This document shows positions 9,059 through 16,928 of a stretch of 64,000 bases of DNA, piece after piece (the first letter of the stretch is position 1; each line of letters opens with the position of its first letter). Where the stretch lies: the NCBI GenBank assembly GCA_029961045.1, contig JASBVN010000012.1:1-64000 (forward strand), written 5' to 3'. The position numbers were made by a program, and so were the translations under genes. A model generated the notes under the pieces. That model did no database searches. It saw only the letters and a program-made list of their open reading frames with translations, and was not told where the DNA came from. The DNA comes from Alicyclobacillaceae bacterium. Lineage in GTDB: Bacteria; Bacillota; Bacilli; Kyrpidiales; Kyrpidiaceae.

Positions 9059-9687
9059 ATCTCCTCCGCCCCTTTTTTGCATTTTTCCCGATCGCCCCGC
9101 GCCGCCAGTTCCCACAACTCCGCCCGGCCGAGGGAAACCGCCGCCGCCCCCGCCCGCAGCGCCGCCCACGCTTCTTCGGGCGTCTGAATGAGACCCCCGG
9201 CGATGACCGGCATGGACAGCCGGTCCGCCACTTCCCGGATCACCCGGGGCATGAGCCCCGGCATCACCTCCACGGCGTCCGGACGGTTCTCCGCCGCCGT
9301 TCGCAGCGCAAGCTCCACCGCCGGCCGGTCGATGAGGAACAGGCGCTGGACCGCGCGCAACCCCACCGCCTTCGCCGCCCGGACCACCTGGCTTTTCGTC
9401 GACACGACGCCGTCCGGCCGCAGAATCTCCGCCACATACCGCAGCGCCGCCCGGTCCTGGGAAAGCCCCTTGACCATGTCCAGATGGAGAAACACCCGCT
9501 TTCCCCGCCGGCGAGCCCGCTCCATATAATCGGGCAGTGTGCACACCTCGCCGATGAGCAAAAAGAGCGTCTCCGCCTCCGACGACAGGGCCTTTTCAAA
9601 GAGCTCTTCCTCGTGCACCGAGGCGATGACCGGCCCGCCGACAAACGCCGCCCCCGCCCGCGACACCGCCGTTTCCGCCGCCGTCAT
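9055..9687 (-). CDS. glpP: GlpP, glycerol-3-phosphate-responsive antiterminator
   Basis: A 210-residue GlpP-family protein, a TIM-barrel RNA-binding regulator that in Bacillus subtilis lets transcription read through leader terminators of glp genes when glycerol-3-phosphate is bound. Diagnostic stretches are 'GPVIASVHEEELFEKAL', 'FLHLDMVKGLSQD', 'DGVVSTKS' and 'PVIAGGLIQTPEEAW'. It is the first gene of an ABC-importer operon rather than of glpFK, and a strong terminator-like hairpin sits between the promoter and its own start. Autoregulation by antitermination is therefore likely. The ribosome site GGGAGGTGA lies just after the hairpin's U-tract. Confidence 0.9.
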   Translation of the reverse strand: MTAAETAVSRAGAAFVGGPVIASVHEEELFEKALSSEAETLFLLIGEVCTLPDYMERARRRGKRVFLHLDMVKGLSQDRAALRYVAEILRPDGVVSTKSQVVRAAKAVGLRAVQRLFLIDRPAVELALRTAAENRPDAVEVMPGLMPRVIREVADRLSMPVIAGGLIQTPEEAWAALRAGAAAVSLGRAELWELAARGDREKCKKGAEEI

Positions 9688-9701
9688 TGCCGCTCACCTC
9701 C

Positions 9702-9755
9702 CAATAAAGAAAATGGCACACGACACAACCTCCCGCGGTTGACTGTCCTGTGCCA
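9702..9755 (-). terminator. Leader terminator/antiterminator upstream of glpP
   Basis: Read on the minus strand, the left arm TGGCACAGGACA-gt-CAACC pairs with GGTTG-TGTCGTGTGCCA (one G-G mismatch, one two-base bulge) around a six-base loop, followed by TTTTCTTTATT. This is an intrinsic terminator placed between a promoter (9797-9826) and the glpP start at 9687, the arrangement of GlpP-controlled leaders. Confidence 0.75.
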
Positions 9756-9796
9756 GGCTTTCTCCTCGACTCCGCCTGTCGGTTTTCTCTTTACGG

Positions 9797-9826
9797 ATTA
9801 TCATGACACAAAATCCTTAACGACAA
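9797..9826 (-). promoter_or_regulatory. Sigma-A-like promoter of the glpP operon
   Basis: On the minus strand TTGTCG (9826-9821) is followed after 17 or 18 bases by TGATAA/GATAAT (9803-9797). It lies about 40 bp upstream of the leader hairpin, giving a leader of roughly 100 nt before glpP. Confidence 0.5.
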
Positions 9827-10017
9827 GTGGTTGTTACGTATCGTTTCGATCGTTTTTTTCTAAACTTCTTTAAGAGAACTCCGTCGGGCACCTTCCTCTC
9901 CTGCCATGGAATTGAAACAAAAATAGCCCTTTTGGGTCACGGCGCATGTCGTCATGACCCGGTAAAGTAGAAATGAAGTGGACAGGTGTCTGCCAAACCT
10001 GAGAGCGGAAAGGGTCG
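9827..10017. other. Intergenic region before the SCO gene, with inverted repeat
   Basis: This part of the 330-bp gap between divergent glpP and the SCO gene contains an inverted repeat GGGTCA-N15-TGACCC at 9934-9960, about 60 bp before the SCO start, which may be an operator. A TTGAAA at 9912-9917 has no clear -10 partner. No gene is evident. Confidence 0.35.
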
Positions 10018-10719
10018 ATGGCTTTGGAGAGACCGTATCAACCGGAGAAGCGCACGGCGCCGGTACGTCTCGCCGCCCTGCTGACCGCCGGTTCCCTCGC
10101 CGTCGCCGCCCTGGCGGGCTGCGGCACGGCCTCCCCAGGAGGCGCTCAAGGCCAGAACAACACGAGCACGCCGGCGCAGGGATCGGCACAGAATTCCGCA
10201 TCCATGGACGTGCGGCAATTCAATTGGCGGGTGCAGCCCTATCAGGGGAAAGATCAAAACGGGCAGCCCTTCGACGTGGAAAGCATGAAGGGCAAGGTGT
10301 GGCTGGCCGACGTCATCTTCACCAACTGCCGCACCATGTGTCCGGTGATGACGCCGAATATGGCGCAAATCCAAAAAAAGGCCACCGCCAACAACTTGTC
10401 GGTGGAATTCGTGTCCTTCAGTTGCGATCCCGAGACGGACACGCCGGAAGTGCTGAAAAACTATGCCCAGAAATACGGCGCGGATTTGAAGACTTGGCAT
10501 TTTGTCACCAACGGCGACTTCGAGAAGACCAAGGAATTCGTCAAGAAAACCTTCCAATCGGATATTGCCAAGATCCCTCCGGCCTCTCCGGGCGACATCG
10601 CCATGGTGAACCACACCACGCGGTTTTTCCTCATCAACCGGAACGGGCAAGTCGTCAAGATGTACGACGGCATGAATCCGCCGGTAGACGAAATTCTCCG
10701 GGATATCAAGATGCAATGA
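10018..10719 (+). CDS. SCO1/SenC/PrrC-family lipoprotein
   Basis: A 233-residue membrane-anchored thioredoxin-fold protein. The lipobox 'LAGC' places the lipidated Cys at residue 35. The copper/redox motif is C104-x3-C108 in 'FTNCRTMCP', and the third copper ligand is H199 in 'VNHTTRFF'. SCO proteins deliver copper to the CuA site of cytochrome c oxidase or act as thiol reductases outside the membrane. It is a single gene here with a GGAAAGGG site before ATG 10018. It fits the respiratory theme of the window (bd-like oxidase at 20.5 kb, ccm operon at 51.7 kb). Confidence 0.9.
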   Translation: MALERPYQPEKRTAPVRLAALLTAGSLAVAALAGCGTASPGGAQGQNNTSTPAQGSAQNSASMDVRQFNWRVQPYQGKDQNGQPFDVESMKGKVWLADVIFTNCRTMCPVMTPNMAQIQKKATANNLSVEFVSFSCDPETDTPEVLKNYAQKYGADLKTWHFVTNGDFEKTKEFVKKTFQSDIAKIPPASPGDIAMVNHTTRFFLINRNGQVVKMYDGMNPPVDEILRDIKMQ

Positions 10720-10749
10720 GGCGGGACTCGTTCCGGGGCGGGGGAGACG

Positions 10750-11334
10750 TCACCGTTCCTCCGCCCCGGGTTCCCCCTCCAATCCCAATTCCTTGGCAAC
10801 CCCCTGCATCGCCCCGATCACGAAGGAGATGTGCTCATCCGGATCGACCCCGAGTTCCTCGATTCCCCGGCGCACATCCTCCCGGTTCACGCCTTTGGCG
10901 AACGCCTTTTCCTTGAGTTTTTTCTTCACCGTCCGCACGTCCACGTCGTGGATGCTCTTCGTCGGCCGCACCAGCGCCACGGCGGTGATGAAACCGCAGA
11001 GTTCATCGCAGGCGTACAAGCATTTGTCCATCGGGCTTTTGCGCGGCAACCCCAGGTAATCGGCATGGGATAAAATCGCGTACACCACATCCTCCGGATA
11101 CCCCAGCCCGCGGAGGATCTCCGCCCCCCGCCTGGGATGGTCCTCCGGAGAAGGCCATTTTTCATAATCGAAATCGTGCAACAATCCTGTGATGCCCCAT
11201 TTCTCCTCGTCCTCGCCGAACTTCCTGGCGTAGGCCCGCATCGCCGCCTCAACCGCCAGGGCGTGTTTGATCAGGTTCGGATTTTGGGTGTATTCCGTCA
11301 GCAGCGCCCAAGCGCTTTCCCGGTTCAGTACCAT
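10750..11334 (-). CDS. HD-domain metal-dependent phosphohydrolase
   Basis: A 194-residue single-domain HD protein. The metal-binding pattern is H in 'IKHALAVE', HD in 'GLLHDFDYE', H in 'DHPRRGAE' and H in 'LSHADYLG', followed by a conserved 'KCLYACDELCGFI' helix. Such proteins are often annotated as HDIG-type hydrolases; the nucleotide substrate is unknown. ATG 11334 has a GGGAGGAGG site and overlaps the end of the dehydrogenase gene by ten bases, so both are co-transcribed. Confidence 0.8.
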   Translation of the reverse strand: MVLNRESAWALLTEYTQNPNLIKHALAVEAAMRAYARKFGEDEEKWGITGLLHDFDYEKWPSPEDHPRRGAEILRGLGYPEDVVYAILSHADYLGLPRKSPMDKCLYACDELCGFITAVALVRPTKSIHDVDVRTVKKKLKEKAFAKGVNREDVRRGIEELGVDPDEHISFVIGAMQGVAKELGLEGEPGAEER

Positions 11335-12341
11335 CGACGACCTCCTCCCTTGACAGACCAGTATCCTTTCTCCAGGTCCACGACGTTGAGCCACTCTCCC
11401 CGGCCCGACCGGTATACCTCCAAGTTGTGCAGGAAAATCTCCATGGCCCGCTCGCTGTATTTCGGCGACATCCCCGACACATGGGGCGTGACGAAACAGT
11501 TGTCCATCCCCCAAAAGGGATGGTCGGGCGGAAGGGGCTCCTCCTCGAAAACATCCACCGCCGCGCCCGCAATCCAACCCTCCCGCAGGGCCCGGACCAG
11601 CGCCCTTTCGTCTACGACCCCGCCGCGCGCCAAATGGACGAGAAACGCCGTGGGCTTCATCCGGCGCAGTTCGCTCTCGCCCAACAGCCCCCGCGTCTCC
11701 GGCGTATACGGAACGACGACCGCCACGTAATCGGCGCCCGCCAACAATTCCTCCAATCCCCGCCGGTCCGAAAAGATCCGGCCGAAACCCTCCGCGGCCC
11801 GGCCGCTGCGATTGTACCCCCACACCTCCATGCCCATGGCCCGCGCCCGCACGGCCAGGGCCCGGCCGACGGCTCCGGTGCCCAGCACGCCCAGGACCTT
11901 GCCCTCCAGTTCGTCCACGCGGATTCCCCGGTCCCATACCCGTTCGGCCTGGCGGCCGGCAAAGGCGAGAAAACGCCGGCTGTGCATGATCATCGCCCCA
12001 AGGGCGTGCTCCGCCATTTGACTGCCGTGAATCCCGCGGGCGTTGGTCACGACCACGCCCCGCCGGGCCAGCTCTTGCAGCGGCATCCGGTCGACTCCCG
12101 CCGCAAACACCTGAACCCACCGCAGCGCCGGCATGCGCGCCACGCATTCCTCCGTCAAATCCATCCCGTACGTCACCCACACCTCCGCCCGGCCGAACAC
12201 CGCCTCCGCCTCCCGAATATCCGGGAAAACCTCCAGGCGGACCTCCGGAAACCGCTCTTGAACCCGCTTCAGGTAGTGCGCCTTAAGCGGCACCGTACAC
12301 CCGACCACAAGGTCCGCGCGCCCCACCTCGGAACCGGCCAT
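11325..12341 (-). CDS. D-2-hydroxyacid dehydrogenase (NAD-dependent)
   Basis: A 338-residue D-isomer-specific 2-hydroxyacid dehydrogenase. The Rossmann glycine motif is 'GVLGTGAVGRALA'; catalytic residues are the Arg in 'HLARGGVVDE', the Glu in 'DVFEEEPLP' and the His in 'VTPHVSG'. It reduces a 2-oxoacid (for example glyoxylate, hydroxypyruvate or a branched oxoacid); the substrate is not clear, but a glycolate oxidase operon lies in the same window. ATG 12341, preceded by GAGGGAG, is preferred to the ATG eight codons upstream. Confidence 0.87.
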   Translation of the reverse strand: MAGSEVGRADLVVGCTVPLKAHYLKRVQERFPEVRLEVFPDIREAEAVFGRAEVWVTYGMDLTEECVARMPALRWVQVFAAGVDRMPLQELARRGVVVTNARGIHGSQMAEHALGAMIMHSRRFLAFAGRQAERVWDRGIRVDELEGKVLGVLGTGAVGRALAVRARAMGMEVWGYNRSGRAAEGFGRIFSDRRGLEELLAGADYVAVVVPYTPETRGLLGESELRRMKPTAFLVHLARGGVVDERALVRALREGWIAGAAVDVFEEEPLPPDHPFWGMDNCFVTPHVSGMSPKYSERAMEIFLHNLEVYRSGRGEWLNVVDLEKGYWSVKGGGRRWY

Positions 12342-12485
12342 CTTCTCCCTCCACCGCCTTTCCACCGGGCCACCGGACCACCGCCCCGTCAGGCGGGCCG
12401 GAGGCCGTCTTTTTCCTTCTCGATAAAGGTGCTAGTATTAAAAGCATAACAAAAACGCCGCGCCCTGGCGACAAGAGGTGGCACG

Positions 12486-12959
12486 ATGATTCGCGTCCTT
12501 TTCGTGTGTCTTGGTAACATTTGCCGGTCCCCGATGGCCGAAGCGGTGTTCCGGAAGATGGTGGAAGACGAAGGTCTATCGGGGAAAATCTCCGTCGACT
12601 CCGCCGGACTCGGCGGGTGGCACGTGGGAGAACCCCCCCATCGGGGGACGCGGCGGGTCCTCGAAGGCCGAGGCATCCGGTACGACGGCATCACCGCCCG
12701 GCAAATCGCCCGGGGAGATTTGGAGCGTTTCGACTACATCGTAGCGATGGACGAAGACAACCTGGCAGGACTCCGCCGTCTCGATCCGCAAGGGGCACAC
12801 CGGCACAAAATCTCCCTGCTGCTCGATTACGCTCCGGAATCGGATGTCCGGGAGGTGCCCGATCCGTATTTCACCGGCCGGTTCGAAGAAGTGTACCGGC
12901 TCGTCGAGGCCGGATGCCGGGGACTTCTCGAACACATCCGCCACGAACACCGCCTTTAA
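12486..12959 (+). CDS. Low-molecular-weight protein-tyrosine-phosphatase
   Basis: A 157-residue LMW-PTP. The P-loop C8-LGNIC-R14-S15 is at the N-terminus and the general acid is D126 in 'VPDPYFTG'. It lies 26 bp upstream of a fructosamine-3-kinase family gene. In bacteria this pairing is known, and LMW-PTPs can remove the 5-phosphate from ribulosamine-5-phosphate adducts on proteins, preparing them for the 3-kinase. A role in protein deglycation is therefore more likely than tyrosine signalling. The ATG at 12486 has AGAGGTGG upstream. Confidence 0.9.
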   Translation: MIRVLFVCLGNICRSPMAEAVFRKMVEDEGLSGKISVDSAGLGGWHVGEPPHRGTRRVLEGRGIRYDGITARQIARGDLERFDYIVAMDEDNLAGLRRLDPQGAHRHKISLLLDYAPESDVREVPDPYFTGRFEEVYRLVEAGCRGLLEHIRHEHRL

Positions 12960-12985
12960 ACCCGGAATCGGAGGTGCGTTCACCC

Positions 12986-13906
12986 GTGTCCCGACCTTTG
13001 CCCGACGCCGTCCTGGCCTCTTTGCAGCGGGTCCTGGCCCGCGAAGCCGGAGACGAAGGTCCTGTGACGCAGGCCGTTCCCGTCCGGGGCGGGGACATCC
13101 ACCGGGCCGTCCGGATCGAAACCCCTAAGGGCCGGTATTTTGTCAAATGGAACGACCGGGTCCCGGCGGACATGTTCGCCCGGGAGGCGGAAGGCTTGCA
13201 GTTGCTCGCCTCGGTAAAGGACCTGTCGACGCCGAAGGTATACGGGGTCTGTCAAGGAGACTCCGCAGGTTGCCTGGTCCTCGAATGGATCGAGCCCGCC
13301 TCCGGCCGGAGGAAGGAGGAGGAAATCGGAGAACGATTGGCCGCCGGACTGGCCGCCCTCCACCGGACTCTGTCGCCGGCCGGCCGGTACGGTGCCGAGA
13401 AGGACAACTATCTCGGCCTCTGGCCGCAGCCAGGGGGATGGGACGCCAGTTGGGCCGCCTTTTTTCGGGAACGCCGCCTGGAACCCCTCGTCGCCGAACT
13501 CCGGCGCCGGGGACGCCTGCGGGAGCCGAGGGCCGCCCTGCTGTCGAAGGTTTTAGACGTTTGCGACCGGATGTTGAACCACTCCCCGGAGCCGGTCCTT
13601 CTCCACGGCGATCTGTGGAGCGGAAACTGGATGGCCGCAGCGGACGGACGGGTGGTTTTCATCGACCCCGCCCCCTGGTACGGCGATCGGGAGGTGGACA
13701 TCGCCTTCAGCGAACTGTTTGGAGGGTTTCCCCCTTCCTTTTACCGCGCCTACCGGCGGATCCTGCCCCAGGCTCCCGGATATGAGGAGCGCCGCCCCCT
13801 TTATCAATTGTATTTTGCCCTCGTACACCTGGTCCTGTTCGGCGAATCCTACGGCCCCCTGGTGGACCGGTTGGCGGGGCTCGCCCTCCGGGAAGCCCGT
13901 CTCTGA
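12986..13906 (+). CDS. Fructosamine/ribulosamine-3-kinase family protein
   Basis: A 306-residue kinase of the FN3K family (aminoglycoside-phosphotransferase-like fold). Visible features are 'GGDIHRAVRIETPKGRYFVK' with the ATP Lys, 'LVLEWIE' hinge, catalytic loop 'LLHGDLWSGNW' near residue 207 and 'FIDPAPWYGDREVDIA' with the metal Asp. It phosphorylates protein-bound ketoamines at O3, making them unstable so the amine is freed. GTG 12986 is spaced eleven bases from GGAGG; GTG 12974 is in frame but has no site. It pairs with the upstream LMW-PTP gene. Confidence 0.88.
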   Translation: MSRPLPDAVLASLQRVLAREAGDEGPVTQAVPVRGGDIHRAVRIETPKGRYFVKWNDRVPADMFAREAEGLQLLASVKDLSTPKVYGVCQGDSAGCLVLEWIEPASGRRKEEEIGERLAAGLAALHRTLSPAGRYGAEKDNYLGLWPQPGGWDASWAAFFRERRLEPLVAELRRRGRLREPRAALLSKVLDVCDRMLNHSPEPVLLHGDLWSGNWMAAADGRVVFIDPAPWYGDREVDIAFSELFGGFPPSFYRAYRRILPQAPGYEERRPLYQLYFALVHLVLFGESYGPLVDRLAGLALREARL

Positions 13907-14012
13907 CCCTTTTCACGGCCCCGAGAATCTTGATAGAATAATAAAGACCAAAGGACTAGAACAACCGACGCGGGCAAAAACGGGCCCGGGATCGTCCTGG
14001 GAGGGTTGATTC

Positions 14013-15074
14013 GTGAAAGGTTCGTGGCTGGCCGGGATCATTCTCATTCTTCACTCCTTCGGGCAGCCGGTCGCCGATGCGCCGCCCTCGTGGCACGCTC
14101 CTCCCGCGGTGACACAGATCGCCCAACAGCTCGAACAGGCGTTCCAAGAATTCGAAAACGACTGCAACAAACTGCTCGACCTCGTGAGCGGCAAGGCGGT
14201 CGATCTGGCGGATTTCAACCGCCAGCTGGAAAAAGTAGAGCAGGACTTCGATCAGATCCAGCGGGCTTTCCTGGAGGAGAAGCTGGCTCACCGGGCGGGT
14301 ATCCGGCAACTGCCGAAAACCGGACTCGAAAGCCGGCGGGAGGCAATCGGCAGCATCCAGGTGGCCGCCGGAGACCGGGGGGTATCCGCCGGCACCGTGC
14401 ACGCCGCAGCGGGACTCATCCGCAACATGGCGCTGCCCGTGATCGAAAAGCAAATCGGGCACGTCCCGGCCGGCGAAGTTCGGGTGGTGCTGTTCTCGAC
14501 AGAGCGGACCTACGCCAACGCCCTTTTGCGGGCGGGGATTCAGCCGGACTTGCTGCCGGAGATCGTCGCCCAAACGGGCGGCGTGACCGTGGGTTCCGAC
14601 ATTTGGATCCCGCTGTACGCTTTACAGGATCAGTCGGATTTGGCCAACGTCCTCACCCACGAATTGACCCACGTCGTCCTCAATCAGATGGGACTCGGCG
14701 AACGGCTCCCCACGTGGATCAACGAGGGTATCGCTTGGTTCGACGGGCGGGAAGCCCAAAACCGCATCAACCCGGGGAAAGTCCGGGCGGAGGAACGGGC
14801 CCTGTCCGAACAATTGAATCGGGCCGTCCGGGCCGGCGCACTGGTGCCTTTGTCCAGCGACACAGACGCGATCCTGCAGGCCCCCTACAACGTCGAATGG
14901 CAAGACTATCTGGCCGTCGATTATTTGATCCGCACGTACGGACCGGAGACTTTCAAGGCGTTTCTCAACGACGCGGTGCGCCAGGGCCCCGAAAGGAGTT
15001 TCGCCGCCCATTACCCGATGACCCTGGGTCAATACGAAGCGTCCTTCCAGGCGGCTTTGGCAGCCTCGCGGTGA
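14013..15074 (+). CDS. Secreted Peptidase_MA-like metallopeptidase
   Basis: A 353-residue protein with an N-terminal signal segment (residues 4-22), a charged, probably coiled-coil region (about 35-95) and a gluzincin-type protease domain. The zinc motif is H216-E-L-T-H220 and the third ligand is E238 in 'WINEGIAWFDG', followed by a helical C-terminus with 'YLAVDYLIRTYG'. This arrangement is that of Peptidase_MA family proteins. Substrate unknown; it should act at the cell surface. GTG 14013 has a GGGAGGG site. It is followed by a strong bidirectional terminator. Confidence 0.75.
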   Translation: MKGSWLAGIILILHSFGQPVADAPPSWHAPPAVTQIAQQLEQAFQEFENDCNKLLDLVSGKAVDLADFNRQLEKVEQDFDQIQRAFLEEKLAHRAGIRQLPKTGLESRREAIGSIQVAAGDRGVSAGTVHAAAGLIRNMALPVIEKQIGHVPAGEVRVVLFSTERTYANALLRAGIQPDLLPEIVAQTGGVTVGSDIWIPLYALQDQSDLANVLTHELTHVVLNQMGLGERLPTWINEGIAWFDGREAQNRINPGKVRAEERALSEQLNRAVRAGALVPLSSDTDAILQAPYNVEWQDYLAVDYLIRTYGPETFKAFLNDAVRQGPERSFAAHYPMTLGQYEASFQAALAASR

Positions 15075-15091
15075 TCGGCCGGCGCGCGAAA

Positions 15092-15140
15092 GGGGGCTGT
15101 CCCTTCAGCAGCTCGATACTGTCGGGACAGCCCCCCTTCC
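15092..15140. terminator. Bidirectional terminator between metallopeptidase and bioB
   Basis: A perfect 12-bp stem, GGGGGCTGTCCC (15092-15103) and GGGACAGCCCCC (15124-15135), with a 20-base loop, followed by a pyrimidine-rich tail on the plus strand and preceded by AAA on the other side. It separates two converging genes. Confidence 0.75.
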
Positions 15141-15156
15141 TTTCCCGGCGTCGCCC

Positions 15157-16176
15157 CTACAGGGCGCACTCTTCGATTTCGAACCCCAGATCCTCGATCA
15201 TTTTCCAATCCTCTTCCGGCAGTTGTCCCTCCGTGGTCAAATAATCCCCGACGAAAATCGAGTTGGCGGCGTACAGGCCCAAAGGCTGGAGACTCCGGAG
15301 GTTGACCTCGCGCCCCCCCGAGACGCGGATCTCCTTATCGGGGTTCACATACCGGAACATCGCCAGGACTTTGAGACAGTACCGCGGGTTCAATTCCTTG
15401 AGATTCCCGAGCGGCGTCCCGGGGATGGGATTGAGAAAGTTGACCGGAATCGAATCGGCCCCGAGTTCCTTCAGGGCAAAGGCCAGGTCCACCAGGTCCT
15501 CGGGCCGTTCCCCCATGCCGACGATACAGCCCGAACACGGAGAAATGCCCGCTTCTTTGACCGCCTGCACCGTTTGGACGCGGTCGTCATAAGTGTGGGT
15601 GGTACAAATGTTGCTGTAATGTCCGGCGCTGGTGTTCAAGTTGTGGTTGTAGCGGTGAACGCCCGCCTCCGCCAGGCGACGCGCCTGCTCCGGCGTCACC
15701 AGTCCCAGGCAACAGCAGATCTTCAGCCGGGTCGTCGCCCGGATCTCCCGCACCGCTTCGACGATCCGGTCCACTTCGGCGTTGGTCGGCCTGCGGCCGC
15801 TGATGACGATGCAGTAGGTCCCCGCCTTGCGGCGCTCGGCCTCTTTGGCTCCGGCGAGGATCTGTTCTTTCGAGACCAGGGGATATTTGGCCACCGGAGC
15901 TTCGGAGACCGCCGACTGGGAACAATAGCCGCAGTCTTCGGGACACAGCCCGCTTTTGGCGTTCAGAATCATGTTGAGTTTGACCTTGACCCCGAAATAG
16001 TGGCGGCGCAGGAGAAAGGCGCCGTGAAGCAGCGCCAACAGTTCATCGTCTGGAGCCAAAAGAATGCGCAACGCCTCGTCCCGATTGACCGGCTCGCCGG
16101 CGAGCACGCGCCCGGCCAATTCCTCCCAGTTCATTTTCGCACCGCCGGTTGCGACCCCGCCAGTTTGCACGTTCAT
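15157..16176 (-). CDS. bioB: BioB, biotin synthase
   Basis: A 339-residue radical-SAM enzyme that inserts sulfur into dethiobiotin. The [4Fe-4S] motif C78-x3-C82-x2-C85 in 'CPEDCGYC' is present, as are 'HRYNHNLNTS' and 'GIVGMGE' of the BioB family and Cys residues for the [2Fe-2S] cluster ('CCC' near 150, 'CSGC'). ATG 16176 overlaps the bioD stop by four bases and has GGAGGGG; ATG 16134 is a less likely start. Last gene of bioA-bioF-bioD-bioB. Confidence 0.96.
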   Translation of the reverse strand: MNVQTGGVATGGAKMNWEELAGRVLAGEPVNRDEALRILLAPDDELLALLHGAFLLRRHYFGVKVKLNMILNAKSGLCPEDCGYCSQSAVSEAPVAKYPLVSKEQILAGAKEAERRKAGTYCIVISGRRPTNAEVDRIVEAVREIRATTRLKICCCLGLVTPEQARRLAEAGVHRYNHNLNTSAGHYSNICTTHTYDDRVQTVQAVKEAGISPCSGCIVGMGERPEDLVDLAFALKELGADSIPVNFLNPIPGTPLGNLKELNPRYCLKVLAMFRYVNPDKEIRVSGGREVNLRSLQPLGLYAANSIFVGDYLTTEGQLPEEDWKMIEDLGFEIEECAL

Positions 16177-16928
16177 TCCGAACCCCTCCTCGATTGTTCC
16201 TCTATCATCCTCGCGCCGGCCGGCCACACGATCCCGGCTCCGCGGCAAAGGGCCGGAAGGTCCACATGGCGGCCCACGATTTCCAAAATTTCCTCCCGCT
16301 TCGGCGTGCCCGGCAGCCAGGGAACCCGCCCCAAGAGGGGAACATCTACGGATTCCCGGATCAATTCCTCGTTGGTCTCCTCCGCCAAAGAACCCCCGTC
16401 CCGGCCGTATCCGTTCAAAATCACTCCCGCCACGGACAATCCCCGGCTGAGGGCATAGTGGACCGTCAGGACGATATGGTTCACCGTCCCGAGTCCGGCT
16501 CTGGCGACCACCAGAACCGGCAGCCCCGCGTCGGCGGCCAGATCCGCCACGCGGTAACCGTCCGCCAAGGGAACCGTGATTCCTCCGGCCCCTTCCACAA
16601 ATACGAAAGTATACTCTTCCAGCAATTCCGCGATTCGCCGGCGCCACTGCGCAGGCGACAGGGATTGGCCTGCCCGGCGGGCGGCCAGGGCGGGAGCGAG
16701 GGGTTCCGCGAAGGAATGGGGACAGATCATTTCCTCCGGCTCCTCCAGTCCCCCGAGCCATTTCAGCCGGTGAGAATCGGAAGCCGGATCTCCCGCCGTC
16801 GCGCCGCTTTGCACCGGTTTCCAGGCCACCGCCCGGATCCCCGCCTCCCGCAAGACGCCCACCAGGGCGCCGGTAATCCAAGTTTTACCCGCATCCGTAT
16901 CGGTGGCCGTCACCAACCATCCCGGCAC
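16173..16928 (-). CDS. bioD: BioD, dethiobiotin synthetase
   Basis: A 251-residue ATP-dependent carboxylase that closes the ureido ring of dethiobiotin. P-loop-like 'VTATDTDAGKTWIT' is at the N-terminus, followed by 'WKPVQSG' and 'FVEGAGGITVPL'. I prefer GTG 16928, which has a strong AAGGGGGGAGA site, over ATG 16964. With this start the gene overlaps the 3' end of bioF by 44 bp. Biotin operon member. Confidence 0.93.
   Translation of the reverse strand: MPGWLVTATDTDAGKTWITGALVGVLREAGIRAVAWKPVQSGATAGDPASDSHRLKWLGGLEEPEEMICPHSFAEPLAPALAARRAGQSLSPAQWRRRIAELLEEYTFVFVEGAGGITVPLADGYRVADLAADAGLPVLVVARAGLGTVNHIVLTVHYALSRGLSVAGVILNGYGRDGGSLAEETNEELIRESVDVPLLGRVPWLPGTPKREEILEIVGRHVDLPALCRGAGIVWPAGARMIEEQSRRGSE

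Noticed and set aside
16177-16881. Extension of the BioB frame into bioD
   Set aside because: The extra residues are not BioB-like; ATG 16176 with GGAGGGG and overlap with bioD stop fits the family start.
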